Positions 5,888 through 14,273 are shown, counted from the first letter of the stretch. The stretch is DNA of 16,252 nt from an uncultured Sutterella sp. (GCA_934249275.1 CAKQKT010000038.1:1-16252), one strand, 5' to 3'. Program-made: numbers and translations. Notes: generated by a model not told the origin, from the sequence alone.

Positions 5888-7678
5888 TCAGGAAAGCACC
5901 AGTCTCGGCACGACCGCAAGGAGCGACTGCGTGTAGGCGTGCTTCGGATGCTCGAGCACCTCGCGCGCAGTTCCCGATTCGACGAGCTCGCCGCGGCGAA
6001 GGACGGCCACCGAATCGGCAAGGTACTCGACGACGGCGAAGTTGTGAGTGATGAACAAAAAGCCGACCTGCTCCTCAGCCTGAATGCGCCGCATCAGGTT
6101 GAGAATCTGCGCCTGAACTGACACGTCGAGCGCGCTCGTCGGCTCGTCGCAGACAATGAGCCTCGGGCTCACGGCAAGCGCGCGTGCAATGGCAACGCGC
6201 TGCCTCTGTCCGCCGGAAAACTCATGCGGCAGGCGAGAGGCGGCCGCCTCCGCCAGCCCCACCTTGACGAGCAGCTCGGCCACGCGGGCGCGCCGGGCCG
6301 CACGGTCCATGTCGGGACGCAGGGCCGCGAGCCCCTCCTCGATGCTCTCACCCACGCTCATGCGAGGATCCAGAGAGGCAAACGGATCCTGGAAAATGAT
6401 TTGAGCGGCGCGCTTGAGCGCCATCCGATCAGCGCGGGGATGCATGGCGTCCATGCCGCAGATCCTCACGGCTCCGGAAACCCTTGCCTCGGGAAGGAGT
6501 CCGAGAAGCCCCAGGGCCGTCGTCGACTTGCCTGAGCCTGATTCGCCCACCAGCGCAAGCGTTTCACCGGCGCGAACCGTGAGCGAAACGCCGCGAACGG
6601 CTTCAAATCGCTCGGGCGTGCGAAAGAGTCCACGGCTCTTTTCATAAACGACGCGAAGATTTTCAACCTCAAGCACCGGCTCTCCGAGCGGCCTGCAGGC
6701 CGACTCGGCCGCCGCCGGCACGGACGACGCCCCCGGCATCAGGCATCGCACGCGGCGGCCTTCGCCCCGGTCCGTCAACTCAACCGGATGAGCGCAGGCG
6801 GGCGAAGCCTTCGGGCATCGGGGCGCAAAGCGGCATCCTGCGGGCATTTCCGAGAGCGCGGGCACGTGCCCCGCGATGCTCGGAAGGCACCGCGAGGCGG
6901 CGTCCTTCTTTGGCACGGCCGCAAGCAGCGCCCCGGCATAGGGATGCGCGGGAGATGCGAAGAAATCGGCGGCCTTCGCCTCCTCGACGATCTGCCCGGC
7001 ATACATGAGCGCAACGCGGTCGGCGCAGGACTGCACGAGCGCCAGATCGTGCGTGATGAGCACGAGGGAGAGCCGGCGCTCCTTCTGCATCCGGCGCAGC
7101 AGATCGATGATCTGCGCCTGAAGCGTCACGTCGAGCGCCGTTGTCGGCTCGTCCGCGATGACGACCTCGGGATCGTTGGCGAGCATCATCGCAATCATGA
7201 CGCGCTGCTTCTGCCCGCCGGAAAGCTCGAACGGGAAGGCGTTCATGCGCCGCTCGGGCTCGTCGATGCCCACGCGCTCGAGCCACCTGCAGGCCTCGCG
7301 CCGGGCTTCGGCATGCGTGAACGGCTTGTGAAGCATGAGCGCCTCCACGATCTGCTCGCCCACGGTCATCACGGGATTGAGGCTCGTGGCGGGCTCCTGA
7401 AAGATCATGGCGATGCCCGAACCCCTTCGCTTTTGCATTTCGGATTCGGGCAGGCGCATGAGGTCCGCGCCTGCGGCATGCACTTCGCCCGAAACAATTC
7501 GGGCTGCATCCGGCAGAAGCCTCATGAGCGCAAGCGCCGTCATCGACTTGCCGCAGCCCGATTCGCCCACAAGCGCAAAGCATTCGCCGTCGGCCACGGA
7601 AAACGAAACGCCGTCCACGGGACGAAGTTCGCCCGCTTCGGAAGAGATCGCCACGGTAAGATTGCGCACGTCAAGCAT
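5888..7678 (-). CDS. Dual ATP-binding protein of a dipeptide/oligopeptide ABC importer (DppD-DppF fusion)
   Basis: This 596-residue protein carries both ATPase domains of a peptide/nickel-type importer in one chain. First domain: Walker A GESGCGKS (38-45), signature LSGGQ (152-156), Walker B VVIADEP (172-178), switch His210. Then comes the oligopeptide/dipeptide C-terminal region with four cysteines at 282, 288, 295 and 312, the pattern tied to an iron-sulfur cluster in DppD-like proteins. Second domain: Walker A GESGSGKS (378-385), signature FSGGQ (487-491), Walker B LIVCDEP (507-513), His545. Both sites look complete. It is the last gene of the operon and starts 12 bases after the OppC-type gene, with GGGAG six bases ahead of the ATG. 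Fused forms of this kind are known (YejF/GsiA-like). The substrate may be peptides, glutathione or a related compound. Confidence 0.93.
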   Translation of the reverse strand: MLDVRNLTVAISSEAGELRPVDGVSFSVADGECFALVGESGCGKSMTALALMRLLPDAARIVSGEVHAAGADLMRLPESEMQKRRGSGIAMIFQEPATSLNPVMTVGEQIVEALMLHKPFTHAEARREACRWLERVGIDEPERRMNAFPFELSGGQKQRVMIAMMLANDPEVVIADEPTTALDVTLQAQIIDLLRRMQKERRLSLVLITHDLALVQSCADRVALMYAGQIVEEAKAADFFASPAHPYAGALLAAVPKKDAASRCLPSIAGHVPALSEMPAGCRFAPRCPKASPACAHPVELTDRGEGRRVRCLMPGASSVPAAAESACRPLGEPVLEVENLRVVYEKSRGLFRTPERFEAVRGVSLTVRAGETLALVGESGSGKSTTALGLLGLLPEARVSGAVRICGMDAMHPRADRMALKRAAQIIFQDPFASLDPRMSVGESIEEGLAALRPDMDRAARRARVAELLVKVGLAEAAASRLPHEFSGGQRQRVAIARALAVSPRLIVCDEPTSALDVSVQAQILNLMRRIQAEEQVGFLFITHNFAVVEYLADSVAVLRRGELVESGTAREVLEHPKHAYTQSLLAVVPRLVLS

Positions 7679-7690
7679 ATTTCGCTCCCA

Positions 7691-9103
7691 TCAGGCTCCG
7701 CCCGAACGTCTTGCCGAGCGAGGATCAAAGGCATCGCGCACGCCCGAGGCAAAGAGATTGGCGCTCAGAACGAGAGCCAGCATGAAGACAAGGCTCGCGA
7801 GCAGATTCCACCAGATGACGGGAGAGCGGCTCATTTCAACCGCCGCCGCATTGATCATCGAGCCGAAGCTCTCCATGACGGGATCGACGCCGACGCCCAC
7901 ATAGGAAAGCACCGCCTCGTAGAGAACGATGCCCGAAAAGTCGAGCACGGCAACAATGAGCACGATGTGCGCGACGTTGGGAAAGACGTGCCGCATCATG
8001 ATTCTGAGAGGCGACACGCCAAACGCGCGAGCGGCCGACACATAGTCGGATGCCGCGACCTTCATCGTCTCGGCGCGAAGCAGTCTTGCAAGAGACGCCC
8101 ATCCCGTCAGCCCGATGATGCATGCAAGCGAAAAGAGCCTCATGTCGGCGCGCTCAAGACCCGTCTCGTAGAGCGACGGATTCTTGTCGATGAAGACCTG
8201 GATCATGAGAACCGAGGCCGCAATGAGAAGAACCGACGGAATCGAGGATATCGTCGTGTAGACATACTGCACAAGATCGTCGACCCAGCCCTTGAAGTAG
8301 CCTGCCGAAATGCCGAGCGTGACCGCAAATGGAAGCGTCGAAAGGGTCGCAAGGCTGCCGATCGCCACACCCGTGCGGATGCTTTTCAGAGCACTGTAGA
8401 GCACATCGTTGCCCGTTGCATCGGTTCCCATGATGTGCCGCTCGGGCCATACGAACGCCAGCACTGCGCCCAGAAAGAGCACACCGGCCCAGACGAAGAG
8501 CGCCGGCCTCCAGAGATTGCCGGGCGAAATCGCGCGCCGCATTCCTTCTGCAAAAGCGAGCCTCCGCCTCAGGGCAATCACCCCGCCGCAGGCCGCGAGA
8601 AACGCTCCGGCGGCAGCCAATCCCGAAACGATGCCAAGACCGCCCTGCCGCGCAAGACGCGCGTTCGCCTGAGTCTCATCAAGTCCCGCTCCAGCGCTTG
8701 AAAGCCGCTGGAAATCGCGCACGGGCCTGCCGTCCGCAATCACGGTCGTCTTGTCGAACTCCCGAAGCGCAAAGGGCGCCGAATAGCTGCGCTCCCGTCC
8801 CGCGATGCGGCTGCCAACGGCCGCATCCAGAAGCGAAACGGTTCGCGTGTCGTAAACGACGCCGCCTTCGGCATCCGCCCCCGGAAGCGCAGGGCGCCAG
8901 TGCAGGCTGTCGGCGAGCGCAACGGCGAAAAAGACGACCAGAAGCGCCGCGCTTGCAACGGCCGTGCGGTCGGAGAGCACCCGCCGCCACTTGGCGGCGA
9001 GTTCGGGCGTTCGAACGGCGTGCCGGGCATAAAGTCCCGCGATGACGAGGAGCGCCCACATCACGATGTCGGTATAGAGAATCACAAGCTTTGCACCAAA
9101 CAT
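7691..9103 (-). CDS. ABC transporter permease, OppC/DppC type, with an enlarged N-terminal part
   Basis: At 470 residues this is much longer than the roughly 300 usual for OppC/DppC. The standard OppC part begins near residue 225 with MGTDATGNDVLYSALKSIRT. Its EAA loop is at about 354-376 (YVSAARAFGVSPLRIMMRH), and the end NLFASGVRDAFDPR matches the family. The extra N-terminal part has hydrophobic segments near 8-26 and 49-65, a soluble stretch of about 90 residues (66-155, presumably periplasmic), and two more hydrophobic segments near 157-178 and 200-219. It pairs with the OppB-type permease. Its ATG lies ten bases after that gene, with AGGAGG five bases ahead. The extra domain may contact the unusually large binding protein of this operon. 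That is inference. Confidence 0.88.
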   Translation of the reverse strand: MFGAKLVILYTDIVMWALLVIAGLYARHAVRTPELAAKWRRVLSDRTAVASAALLVVFFAVALADSLHWRPALPGADAEGGVVYDTRTVSLLDAAVGSRIAGRERSYSAPFALREFDKTTVIADGRPVRDFQRLSSAGAGLDETQANARLARQGGLGIVSGLAAAGAFLAACGGVIALRRRLAFAEGMRRAISPGNLWRPALFVWAGVLFLGAVLAFVWPERHIMGTDATGNDVLYSALKSIRTGVAIGSLATLSTLPFAVTLGISAGYFKGWVDDLVQYVYTTISSIPSVLLIAASVLMIQVFIDKNPSLYETGLERADMRLFSLACIIGLTGWASLARLLRAETMKVAASDYVSAARAFGVSPLRIMMRHVFPNVAHIVLIVAVLDFSGIVLYEAVLSYVGVGVDPVMESFGSMINAAAVEMSRSPVIWWNLLASLVFMLALVLSANLFASGVRDAFDPRSARRSGGA

Positions 9104-9113
9104 GCCCGCCTCC

Positions 9114-10091
9114 TCATCTCAGCCGGATGCGCGGATCCGCCACGGTGTACGCGACGTCCGTGAGAATGAGGCCCGCCACATAGGCCGCGGTGCCCAGAAA
9201 GACCATGGCGCGCACGATCGAAAAGTCCTGCGCGTTGATCGCGTCGATCGTGTAGGAGCCGAGGCCGGGAATGCCGAAGAAGCTCTCCATGATGAGAGAG
9301 CCCATGAAGAGCATCGGAAGGACCGCCACCGTGCTCGTCAGAATGGGAAGCATTGCGTTTCGAAGGACGTGTGCGAAAAGCACGCGCATCTCGCCCGCAC
9401 CCTTGGCTCTTGCCGTGCGAACATAGTCCCGGCCCACTTCCTCGAGGAACATGGCGCGATAGAGAAGCGTGTCGCCGCCAAGCCTTGAAAAGATGCCGAT
9501 CGCAACGGGAAGGATCAGGAAGGCGGCCATGGCGGGGCCGTCCTCAAAGCCTGAGATCGGCACGAGACGCAGCGTCTTGGCAAACAGCCACTGGCCGATG
9601 ATGATGTAGAAAAGGCTCGAGATGCTCATGATCACGACGCTCATCGCAAGTCCTGCCCGCTCGAGCCGCGTCCGCCTCACGAGAACGAGCAGCAGCGAGA
9701 ACGAGACCACCACGATCAGCCCGAGGATGAAGGTCGGCACCGCAAGCGCAAGACTCGGCCCCGCACGCTCGGCAATCTCGCGGTTGATGCTGCGCCCCGC
9801 ATCCGACAGGCCGAAATCGCCCTTGAGAAGCGGCACGGAACGCGTGAAGAAGACGGTCTTCGTCGCCTTTTCGAAGCCTTCGGCCTCCTCGTTCCAGACG
9901 AGAGGCAGATTGTAGCCGTGCGCATCCTTCCAGCTTTCGATCGCCTCGGCCGTCACATACTTGCCTCCGAGCGACAAGCGGGCCATGTCGTCGGGCGTAT
10001 TGACCGCAAAGAAAAGCGCGAAGGTAAGAAGGTTCACGCCCAGAAGAATGAGAACGCCGGAAGCCAGGCGCCGGAGAAGATAGCTCAGCAT
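9114..10091 (-). CDS. ABC transporter permease, OppB/DppB type
   Basis: This 325-residue permease begins with the classic OppB N-terminus (MLSYLLRRLASGVLILLGVN). It has about six membrane segments (near 11-30, 115-137, 147-170, 187-202, 250-268 and 293-312) and a clear EAA loop at 221-249 (YVRTARAKGAGEMRVLF). The motif FFGIPGLGSYTIDAI near residues 271-285 and the ending VADPRIRLR are family-typical. Length is normal. The ATG at 10091 overlaps the end of the binding-protein gene by seven bases, and AGGGAGG stands just upstream inside that gene, so the two are translationally coupled. Confidence 0.93.
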   Translation of the reverse strand: MLSYLLRRLASGVLILLGVNLLTFALFFAVNTPDDMARLSLGGKYVTAEAIESWKDAHGYNLPLVWNEEAEGFEKATKTVFFTRSVPLLKGDFGLSDAGRSINREIAERAGPSLALAVPTFILGLIVVVSFSLLLVLVRRTRLERAGLAMSVVIMSISSLFYIIIGQWLFAKTLRLVPISGFEDGPAMAAFLILPVAIGIFSRLGGDTLLYRAMFLEEVGRDYVRTARAKGAGEMRVLFAHVLRNAMLPILTSTVAVLPMLFMGSLIMESFFGIPGLGSYTIDAINAQDFSIVRAMVFLGTAAYVAGLILTDVAYTVADPRIRLR

Positions 10092-12361
10092 CGGGCGCCT
10101 CCCTTCTTTTCATCGCACTGCGAATCGAGCGCCTCGACGGCGCGCGCCTCGCGGCGCTTCATCACCTGCCGGCGTGCGGCAAGCCCAAGGCCGATGACGG
10201 CAAGCAGCGCCAGCACGACCGGCCAGACGACCGGACGGCTCCACTCGCGAATCTTCCTTGCGCGAAGCTCCGCATCGATCTTCATGTACTGCACGTTGTT
10301 GCGCACGGTGGCGGTCGGCTTGGCATTGCCGACCCACTGCTGCAGCGCCGCGGCCGACGTCGGATAGTAGCCGAAGCTCCACGGGGCGTCCCGCTGAACC
10401 ACTTCGATCATGCCGTCGATCGCACGGGCCTTCTCCGGCCCGTCGGCGAGATAGCGCATTCTGTCGAAAAGCCTGTCGAACTCGGGACTGCGGTAGTTGC
10501 TCGCGTTTTCGCCGCCCGACGCCGAACCCACCTTGCTGTTGGGACCGTAGAGAAGGAACAGGAAGTTTTCCGCGTCCGGATAGTCCGCCAGCCAGCCCCA
10601 GTAGTAGATCTGGGCCGCACCCTTCATCATCTTGTCCTGGAATCGGTTGTAGTCGGTGGCACGAATTTCGAGCTGAATGCCGATCTTGGCAAACTGGCGC
10701 GCAAACCATTCGAGGAATGACTTCGAGCCCGGCGACGAGCCCTGCCAGTCGAAATTGAGAACCAGAGGCCGTCCCGTCACGGCATCGCGGCCGTCCGGAT
10801 ACCCGGCCTCGCGCATCAGCGCTCTTGCATCCTCGATGCTGCGCCGCACGATGCGTCCGTTTTCGTCCTTTCGATAAACGTACGGATTGAAGGCCGAAGG
10901 CCCGTCGTCGCGCCAGCCGAAAAGGCCGGGCGGAAGCGGACCGTGAGCGGCGCGCCCCTGGCCTTTTTCAAAGATAGCGATCTGTTCCTCCCAGTCGATC
11001 GCAATCGAGATCGCCTGGCGAAGCTTGCGGTTGCGCTCGGCCTGCTCCGGCGTGCTTCCGCCTCCCACGACGGGATCGAGCCAGTTGAAGCCCATGTACC
11101 AAATGTTCGCCTCAACGGCCGTCGGAAACTGCAGCTTGTGCTCGGCATAGAGCTTCGCCTTGTCGGGGCTGTCGCCCATCGCGACCAGATAGCCCTGCCC
11201 GACGTCGAGTCTCGTAATCTGAGGGCTGTCGTAATAACCCTGCAAAACCTTGACGGTCGTGGGCACGGCCTCCTTCTCCATCGTCATGACGATGCGGTCT
11301 ATGAACGGAATGGGCTTTCCGCAGTCCTCCAGATAGCCGGCCGCCTTGTCGGACGGCTCGCCTTCGCACGGATACGGCTCAAAGCGGAAGTTGGGATTGC
11401 GCTCCATGACGTGCTCTCGATTCTGGCGGGATTCGACGAGCATGTAGGGGCCCGTGCCGACGGGCCACGAGGCGAGCGTCACGTTGTTTCGCGCCAGCGC
11501 TTCGTTCGCATAAAAGGCGTCCGCCTCCCAGGGTATCGGCGCAAAAAACGCCATTGCAAGCCAGTTGGCGAACTGCGGATACTTTCCGCGGATCGTAATT
11601 TCGAGCGTGTGCGCATCAAGCGCCCGCACGCCTTCAAGCCGGCTTTTCCGCAGATCAAGCCAGGCAAAGTCGCCCGCCTCCCTGCGAAGGCGCCGGTCCC
11701 GCTCCGTCAGTTCGGCGTTCAGCGCCTTGAGTCCGGGAACATGTTCACCGATAACGCCGAGCACCGGACTCACAACCCTCGGGCTGGCGATGCGCTTGAT
11801 GCCGTAGACGAAGTCCTCGGCCACCAGCTCGCGCGTTCCCTTTTCGGGAAGATCCAGCGGATTCACGATCCCGGAGGCCGTCTTTTCGTCCAGATGATGA
11901 TAGAGATACGCGCCAGAAGCGTCCTTCGCAAAGCACGGATGCGGCGCAAAGCGGATGCCCTTCTTGATCGGAATCCGATAGATGCTTTTATCTATGAGCG
12001 AAGAATCCGCATCCGCCGGAAGCACCTTTCCGTCCCTGTCGACATATTTCGGCACGACCACGGCAGCGGCTGCCCGGCCCTCAAGCTCGTAAGGACGCTT
12101 CAGATAGTGGTATCCGTACGGAGGCTCGTAGATCGAATACGTGTAGAGCGTCTCGTCGCTCGAATAGGACGCCTGCGGATCAAGCGTCTTGGGACTGCGG
12201 CCTGAAAAGCTCGAAAAGAGCGTGTTGGTCGAATAGTCCGCCAATTCGCGCGGACTGTTGACGGGCTCATGGCATCCCGCAAGCATGAGGCATGCCGACG
12301 CCAGAACCGCGGCATGAGCCGCGGTCTTGAGGAGCGAAGGATGGCTTTCGGGCATCGGCAT
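10085..12361 (-). CDS. Large extracellular solute-binding protein (SBP family 5), lipoprotein with a C-terminal membrane segment
   Basis: This 758-residue protein is the substrate receptor and first gene of the peptide-type ABC operon. It has a signal sequence ending in the lipobox LMLAGC with Cys30 as lipid site. A family-5 body follows: the NTLFSSFSGRSPKTLDPQ opening, a GTGPYMLVESRQNREHVMERNPNFR-like core spanning roughly 330-355, and later a QIYYWGWLADYPDAENF segment. Usual members have about 500-560 residues. An added C-terminal helix at about 711-728 (VVWPVVLALLAVIGLGLA) is followed by a basic tail rich in Arg and Lys, which by the positive-inside rule would face the cytoplasm. The protein may thus be held by lipid and by helix. 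The ATG at 12361 has only a weak site (GGAA). A second ATG at 12355 is equally possible. Peptides are the likely ligand. Confidence 0.88.
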   Translation of the reverse strand: MPMPESHPSLLKTAAHAAVLASACLMLAGCHEPVNSPRELADYSTNTLFSSFSGRSPKTLDPQASYSSDETLYTYSIYEPPYGYHYLKRPYELEGRAAAAVVVPKYVDRDGKVLPADADSSLIDKSIYRIPIKKGIRFAPHPCFAKDASGAYLYHHLDEKTASGIVNPLDLPEKGTRELVAEDFVYGIKRIASPRVVSPVLGVIGEHVPGLKALNAELTERDRRLRREAGDFAWLDLRKSRLEGVRALDAHTLEITIRGKYPQFANWLAMAFFAPIPWEADAFYANEALARNNVTLASWPVGTGPYMLVESRQNREHVMERNPNFRFEPYPCEGEPSDKAAGYLEDCGKPIPFIDRIVMTMEKEAVPTTVKVLQGYYDSPQITRLDVGQGYLVAMGDSPDKAKLYAEHKLQFPTAVEANIWYMGFNWLDPVVGGGSTPEQAERNRKLRQAISIAIDWEEQIAIFEKGQGRAAHGPLPPGLFGWRDDGPSAFNPYVYRKDENGRIVRRSIEDARALMREAGYPDGRDAVTGRPLVLNFDWQGSSPGSKSFLEWFARQFAKIGIQLEIRATDYNRFQDKMMKGAAQIYYWGWLADYPDAENFLFLLYGPNSKVGSASGGENASNYRSPEFDRLFDRMRYLADGPEKARAIDGMIEVVQRDAPWSFGYYPTSAAALQQWVGNAKPTATVRNNVQYMKIDAELRARKIREWSRPVVWPVVLALLAVIGLGLAARRQVMKRREARAVEALDSQCDEKKGGARC

Positions 12362-12393
12362 GGAATGCGTTCCGGGAGTGACGTCTTCAAAAA

Positions 12394-12423
12394 AGTATAC
12401 CTGTGCCGCAAGCCCGATGAAAA
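12394..12423 (-). promoter_or_regulatory. Candidate promoter of the peptide ABC operon
   Basis: On the minus strand TTTTCA (12423-12418) and TATACT (12399-12394) are 18 bases apart. The start would lie near 12387, giving a leader of about 26 bases before the ATG at 12361. The surrounding GTATACTTTTTTGAAG and an upstream GGGCTTGCGGC recur with small changes at the AEC promoter region. Confidence 0.42.
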
Positions 12424-12731
12424 AGTCGCCGAAGAAAACCGCGGCTGAAGATAATCCCGTGCATAGTTTTTTCTTATTTTTGCCTTCGGCTCACCGGCTG
12501 TCGAACCGCCTCGTCGTCGCGAATGCCCTGAACCCGAGCAATTTTCGCTCGACCCAATACTTTCGACCTAATACCAACGAACTAGTCAACCTATCCTTTC
12601 GACCTATACAAAGAACTTTTTATGCGCCCTATAGTGAATGGAATTGCAAAAAACTCAGGCTGCCGCAATCGATTTCGAAGCATGCCGGCCTGACGTTTCG
12701 CATCAGTCAATTCTTGCAAAGGAACTTCGCA
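12424..12731 (+). promoter_or_regulatory. Divergent intergenic region with three direct repeats ahead of the aldehyde dehydrogenase gene
   Basis: No gene is supported here. The notable feature is a repeated 12-mer: TCGACCCAATAC (12549-12560), TCGACCTAATAC (12563-12574) and a shorter TCGACCTATACA (12599-12610). The last two are preceded by CTT, giving an 11-base perfect repeat CTTTCGACCTA at 12560 and 12596. The starts are 14 and 36 bases apart. Such an array suggests a binding site for a transcription regulator. I cannot fix the promoter: TATAGT at 12630-12635 and TATACA at 12605-12610 are possible -10 boxes, but neither has a good -35 box. The ribosome site of the next gene is AAAGGA at 12718-12723. 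Confidence 0.4.
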
Positions 12732-14192
12732 ATGTCCTTCATCGACGCAAAATACGATCTTCTGATCAACGGCGAATGGGTGCCTGCAGAAGGCAACGAA
12801 ACGTTCGAAACCTTCAATCCGGCCACGGGCGAAAAGCTTGCCGACTGCGCCAACGCCTCTCCGGCCGACATCGACCGCGCCGTTGCCGCCGCGCGCAGCG
12901 CATTCCCGGCCTGGTCGAAAACCTCGCCCGCCGATCGTGCCAACCTTCTTCTCAAGATAGCCGATCTGATTGAAGCCAACGCGGAAAGAATCGCCATGGC
13001 CGAAACGCTCGACAACGGCAAGCCGATCCGTGAAACCAGACTTGTCGACCTGCCGCTCGCCGTCGACCATTTCCGCTACTTTGCCGGATGCCTGCGCGCC
13101 GAAGAAGGGTCCGCCGTCATGATCGACGAAAATACCCTGAGCCTGGTCGTTCACGAACCCGTCGGCGTTGTCGGACAGATCGTGCCGTGGAACTTCCCGG
13201 CTCTGATGGGCGCATGGAAGATCGCGCCCGCGCTTGCCGCAGGCAACACGCTCGTCATCAAGTCCTCGTCCGCCACGCCGATTTCACTTTTTGAACTCGG
13301 CAAGCTTCTCAACCAGGTGCTCCCGGCCGGCGTCGTGAACATTGTTTCCGGCCGCGGCGCCCGCACGGGCCAGGCCATGCTCGACCATCCCGGCTTCGAC
13401 AAGCTGGCATTCACGGGCTCGACCGAAGTCGGCTACAAGGTGGCCGAAGCCGCCGCCAAACGCCTCATTCCCGCCACGCTCGAACTCGGCGGCAAGTCTG
13501 CGAACATCGTCTTTGACGATGCGCCGCTTGAAAAAGCCATCGAAGGCGCCCAGATCGGCATCCTATTCAATCAAGGCCAGGTCTGCTGCGCCGGATCCCG
13601 AATCTTCGTGCAGGAAGGCATCTACGACGAATTCCTCGCAAAGCTCGCCGACGCCTTCGGCAAGATCAAGGTCGGCGACCCGACGAAGATGGAAACCCAG
13701 ATGGGATCCCAGATCAACGAAGGTCAGCTGAAGAAGATCTGCGCCTGCGTCGAAGCCGGCGTCGCCGAAGGCGCGCGCGTGCTCGTCGGCGGGAAGCGAG
13801 CTTCCGACAAAGGCGCCTTCATGCAGCCGACGCTTCTCGTTGACGTCACGAACGACATGAAGGTCGCCCGCGAGGAAATCTTCGGTCCGGTCGCCGTGGT
13901 GATCAAGTTCAAGACCGAAGAGGAAGCGGTCCGCATGGCAAACGACTCCGACTACGGCCTCGGCGGCGCAGTCTGGACCCGAGACATCAATCGCGCCATG
14001 CGCGTCGCCCGAGACGTCCGCACGGGCCGCATGTGGGTCAACACGTACAACGAGCTTCCTGCGCACGCTCCGTTCGGCGGCTACAAGAAGTCTGGCATCG
14101 GCCGTGAAACCCACAAGATGATGCTTGCCCACTACAGCCAGACGAAGAACATCTTCATCTCGCTCAACGAAGCCAAGCGCGGCTTCTACTAA
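12732..14192 (+). CDS. NAD(P)-dependent aldehyde dehydrogenase, AldB/AcoD/ExaC type
   Basis: This 486-residue soluble enzyme oxidises an aldehyde to its acid. Key residues are visible: Asn154 in PWNFP, Lys177, Glu251 in ELGGK, catalytic Cys285 in GQVCCAGSR, and Glu382 in EEIFGPV. The stretches KPIRETRLVDLPLAVDHFRY and SGIGRETHKMMLAHYSQTKN are signatures of the acetaldehyde dehydrogenase group that includes AcoD, AldB and ExaC, so acetaldehyde or another short aldehyde is likely. The ATG at 12732 is preceded by AAAGGA and gives the usual N-terminus. The frame is open upstream to 12327 but that part has no coding character. After Lys177 the usual Glu of NAD-type enzymes is Ser180 (KSSSATP), which may relax or change cofactor choice. 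The gene is single, ends at a terminator, and diverges from the peptide ABC operon. Confidence 0.93.
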   Translation: MSFIDAKYDLLINGEWVPAEGNETFETFNPATGEKLADCANASPADIDRAVAAARSAFPAWSKTSPADRANLLLKIADLIEANAERIAMAETLDNGKPIRETRLVDLPLAVDHFRYFAGCLRAEEGSAVMIDENTLSLVVHEPVGVVGQIVPWNFPALMGAWKIAPALAAGNTLVIKSSSATPISLFELGKLLNQVLPAGVVNIVSGRGARTGQAMLDHPGFDKLAFTGSTEVGYKVAEAAAKRLIPATLELGGKSANIVFDDAPLEKAIEGAQIGILFNQGQVCCAGSRIFVQEGIYDEFLAKLADAFGKIKVGDPTKMETQMGSQINEGQLKKICACVEAGVAEGARVLVGGKRASDKGAFMQPTLLVDVTNDMKVAREEIFGPVAVVIKFKTEEEAVRMANDSDYGLGGAVWTRDINRAMRVARDVRTGRMWVNTYNELPAHAPFGGYKKSGIGRETHKMMLAHYSQTKNIFISLNEAKRGFY

Positions 14193-14213
14193 TCCTTCGT
14201 TCCACAGATCAAG

Positions 14214-14252
14214 CAGGGCCGGATGTCAGCAAACATCCGGCCCTGTTGTTTT
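14214..14252 (+). terminator. Strong rho-independent terminator of the aldehyde dehydrogenase gene
   Basis: A perfect 13-bp stem (14214-14226 with 14233-14245) encloses a 6-base loop and is followed by TTGTTTT at 14246-14252. It starts 21 bases after the stop codon. The amidohydrolase gene ends convergently at 14274. On that strand no clear U-run follows the stem, so its effect there is less certain. Confidence 0.85.
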
Positions 14253-14273
14253 CCGTCATTCCGGCTCGGCTGT

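Noticed and set aside
6788..8701. A 637-codon open frame on the plus strand
   Set aside because: It lies wholly antisense to clearly conserved ABC genes and its composition (Arg, His and Ala rich) is typical of shadow frames in GC-rich DNA. The same applies to long antisense frames at 2267-3451, 10943-12205 and 1600-2367.
12327..12731. An open frame of 135 codons continuous with the start of the aldehyde dehydrogenase, suggesting a long N-terminal extension
   Set aside because: The extension has no similarity to the family, runs through the peptide operon promoter and the direct repeats, and lacks a ribosome site. The ATG at 12732 has AAAGGA and gives the normal length.
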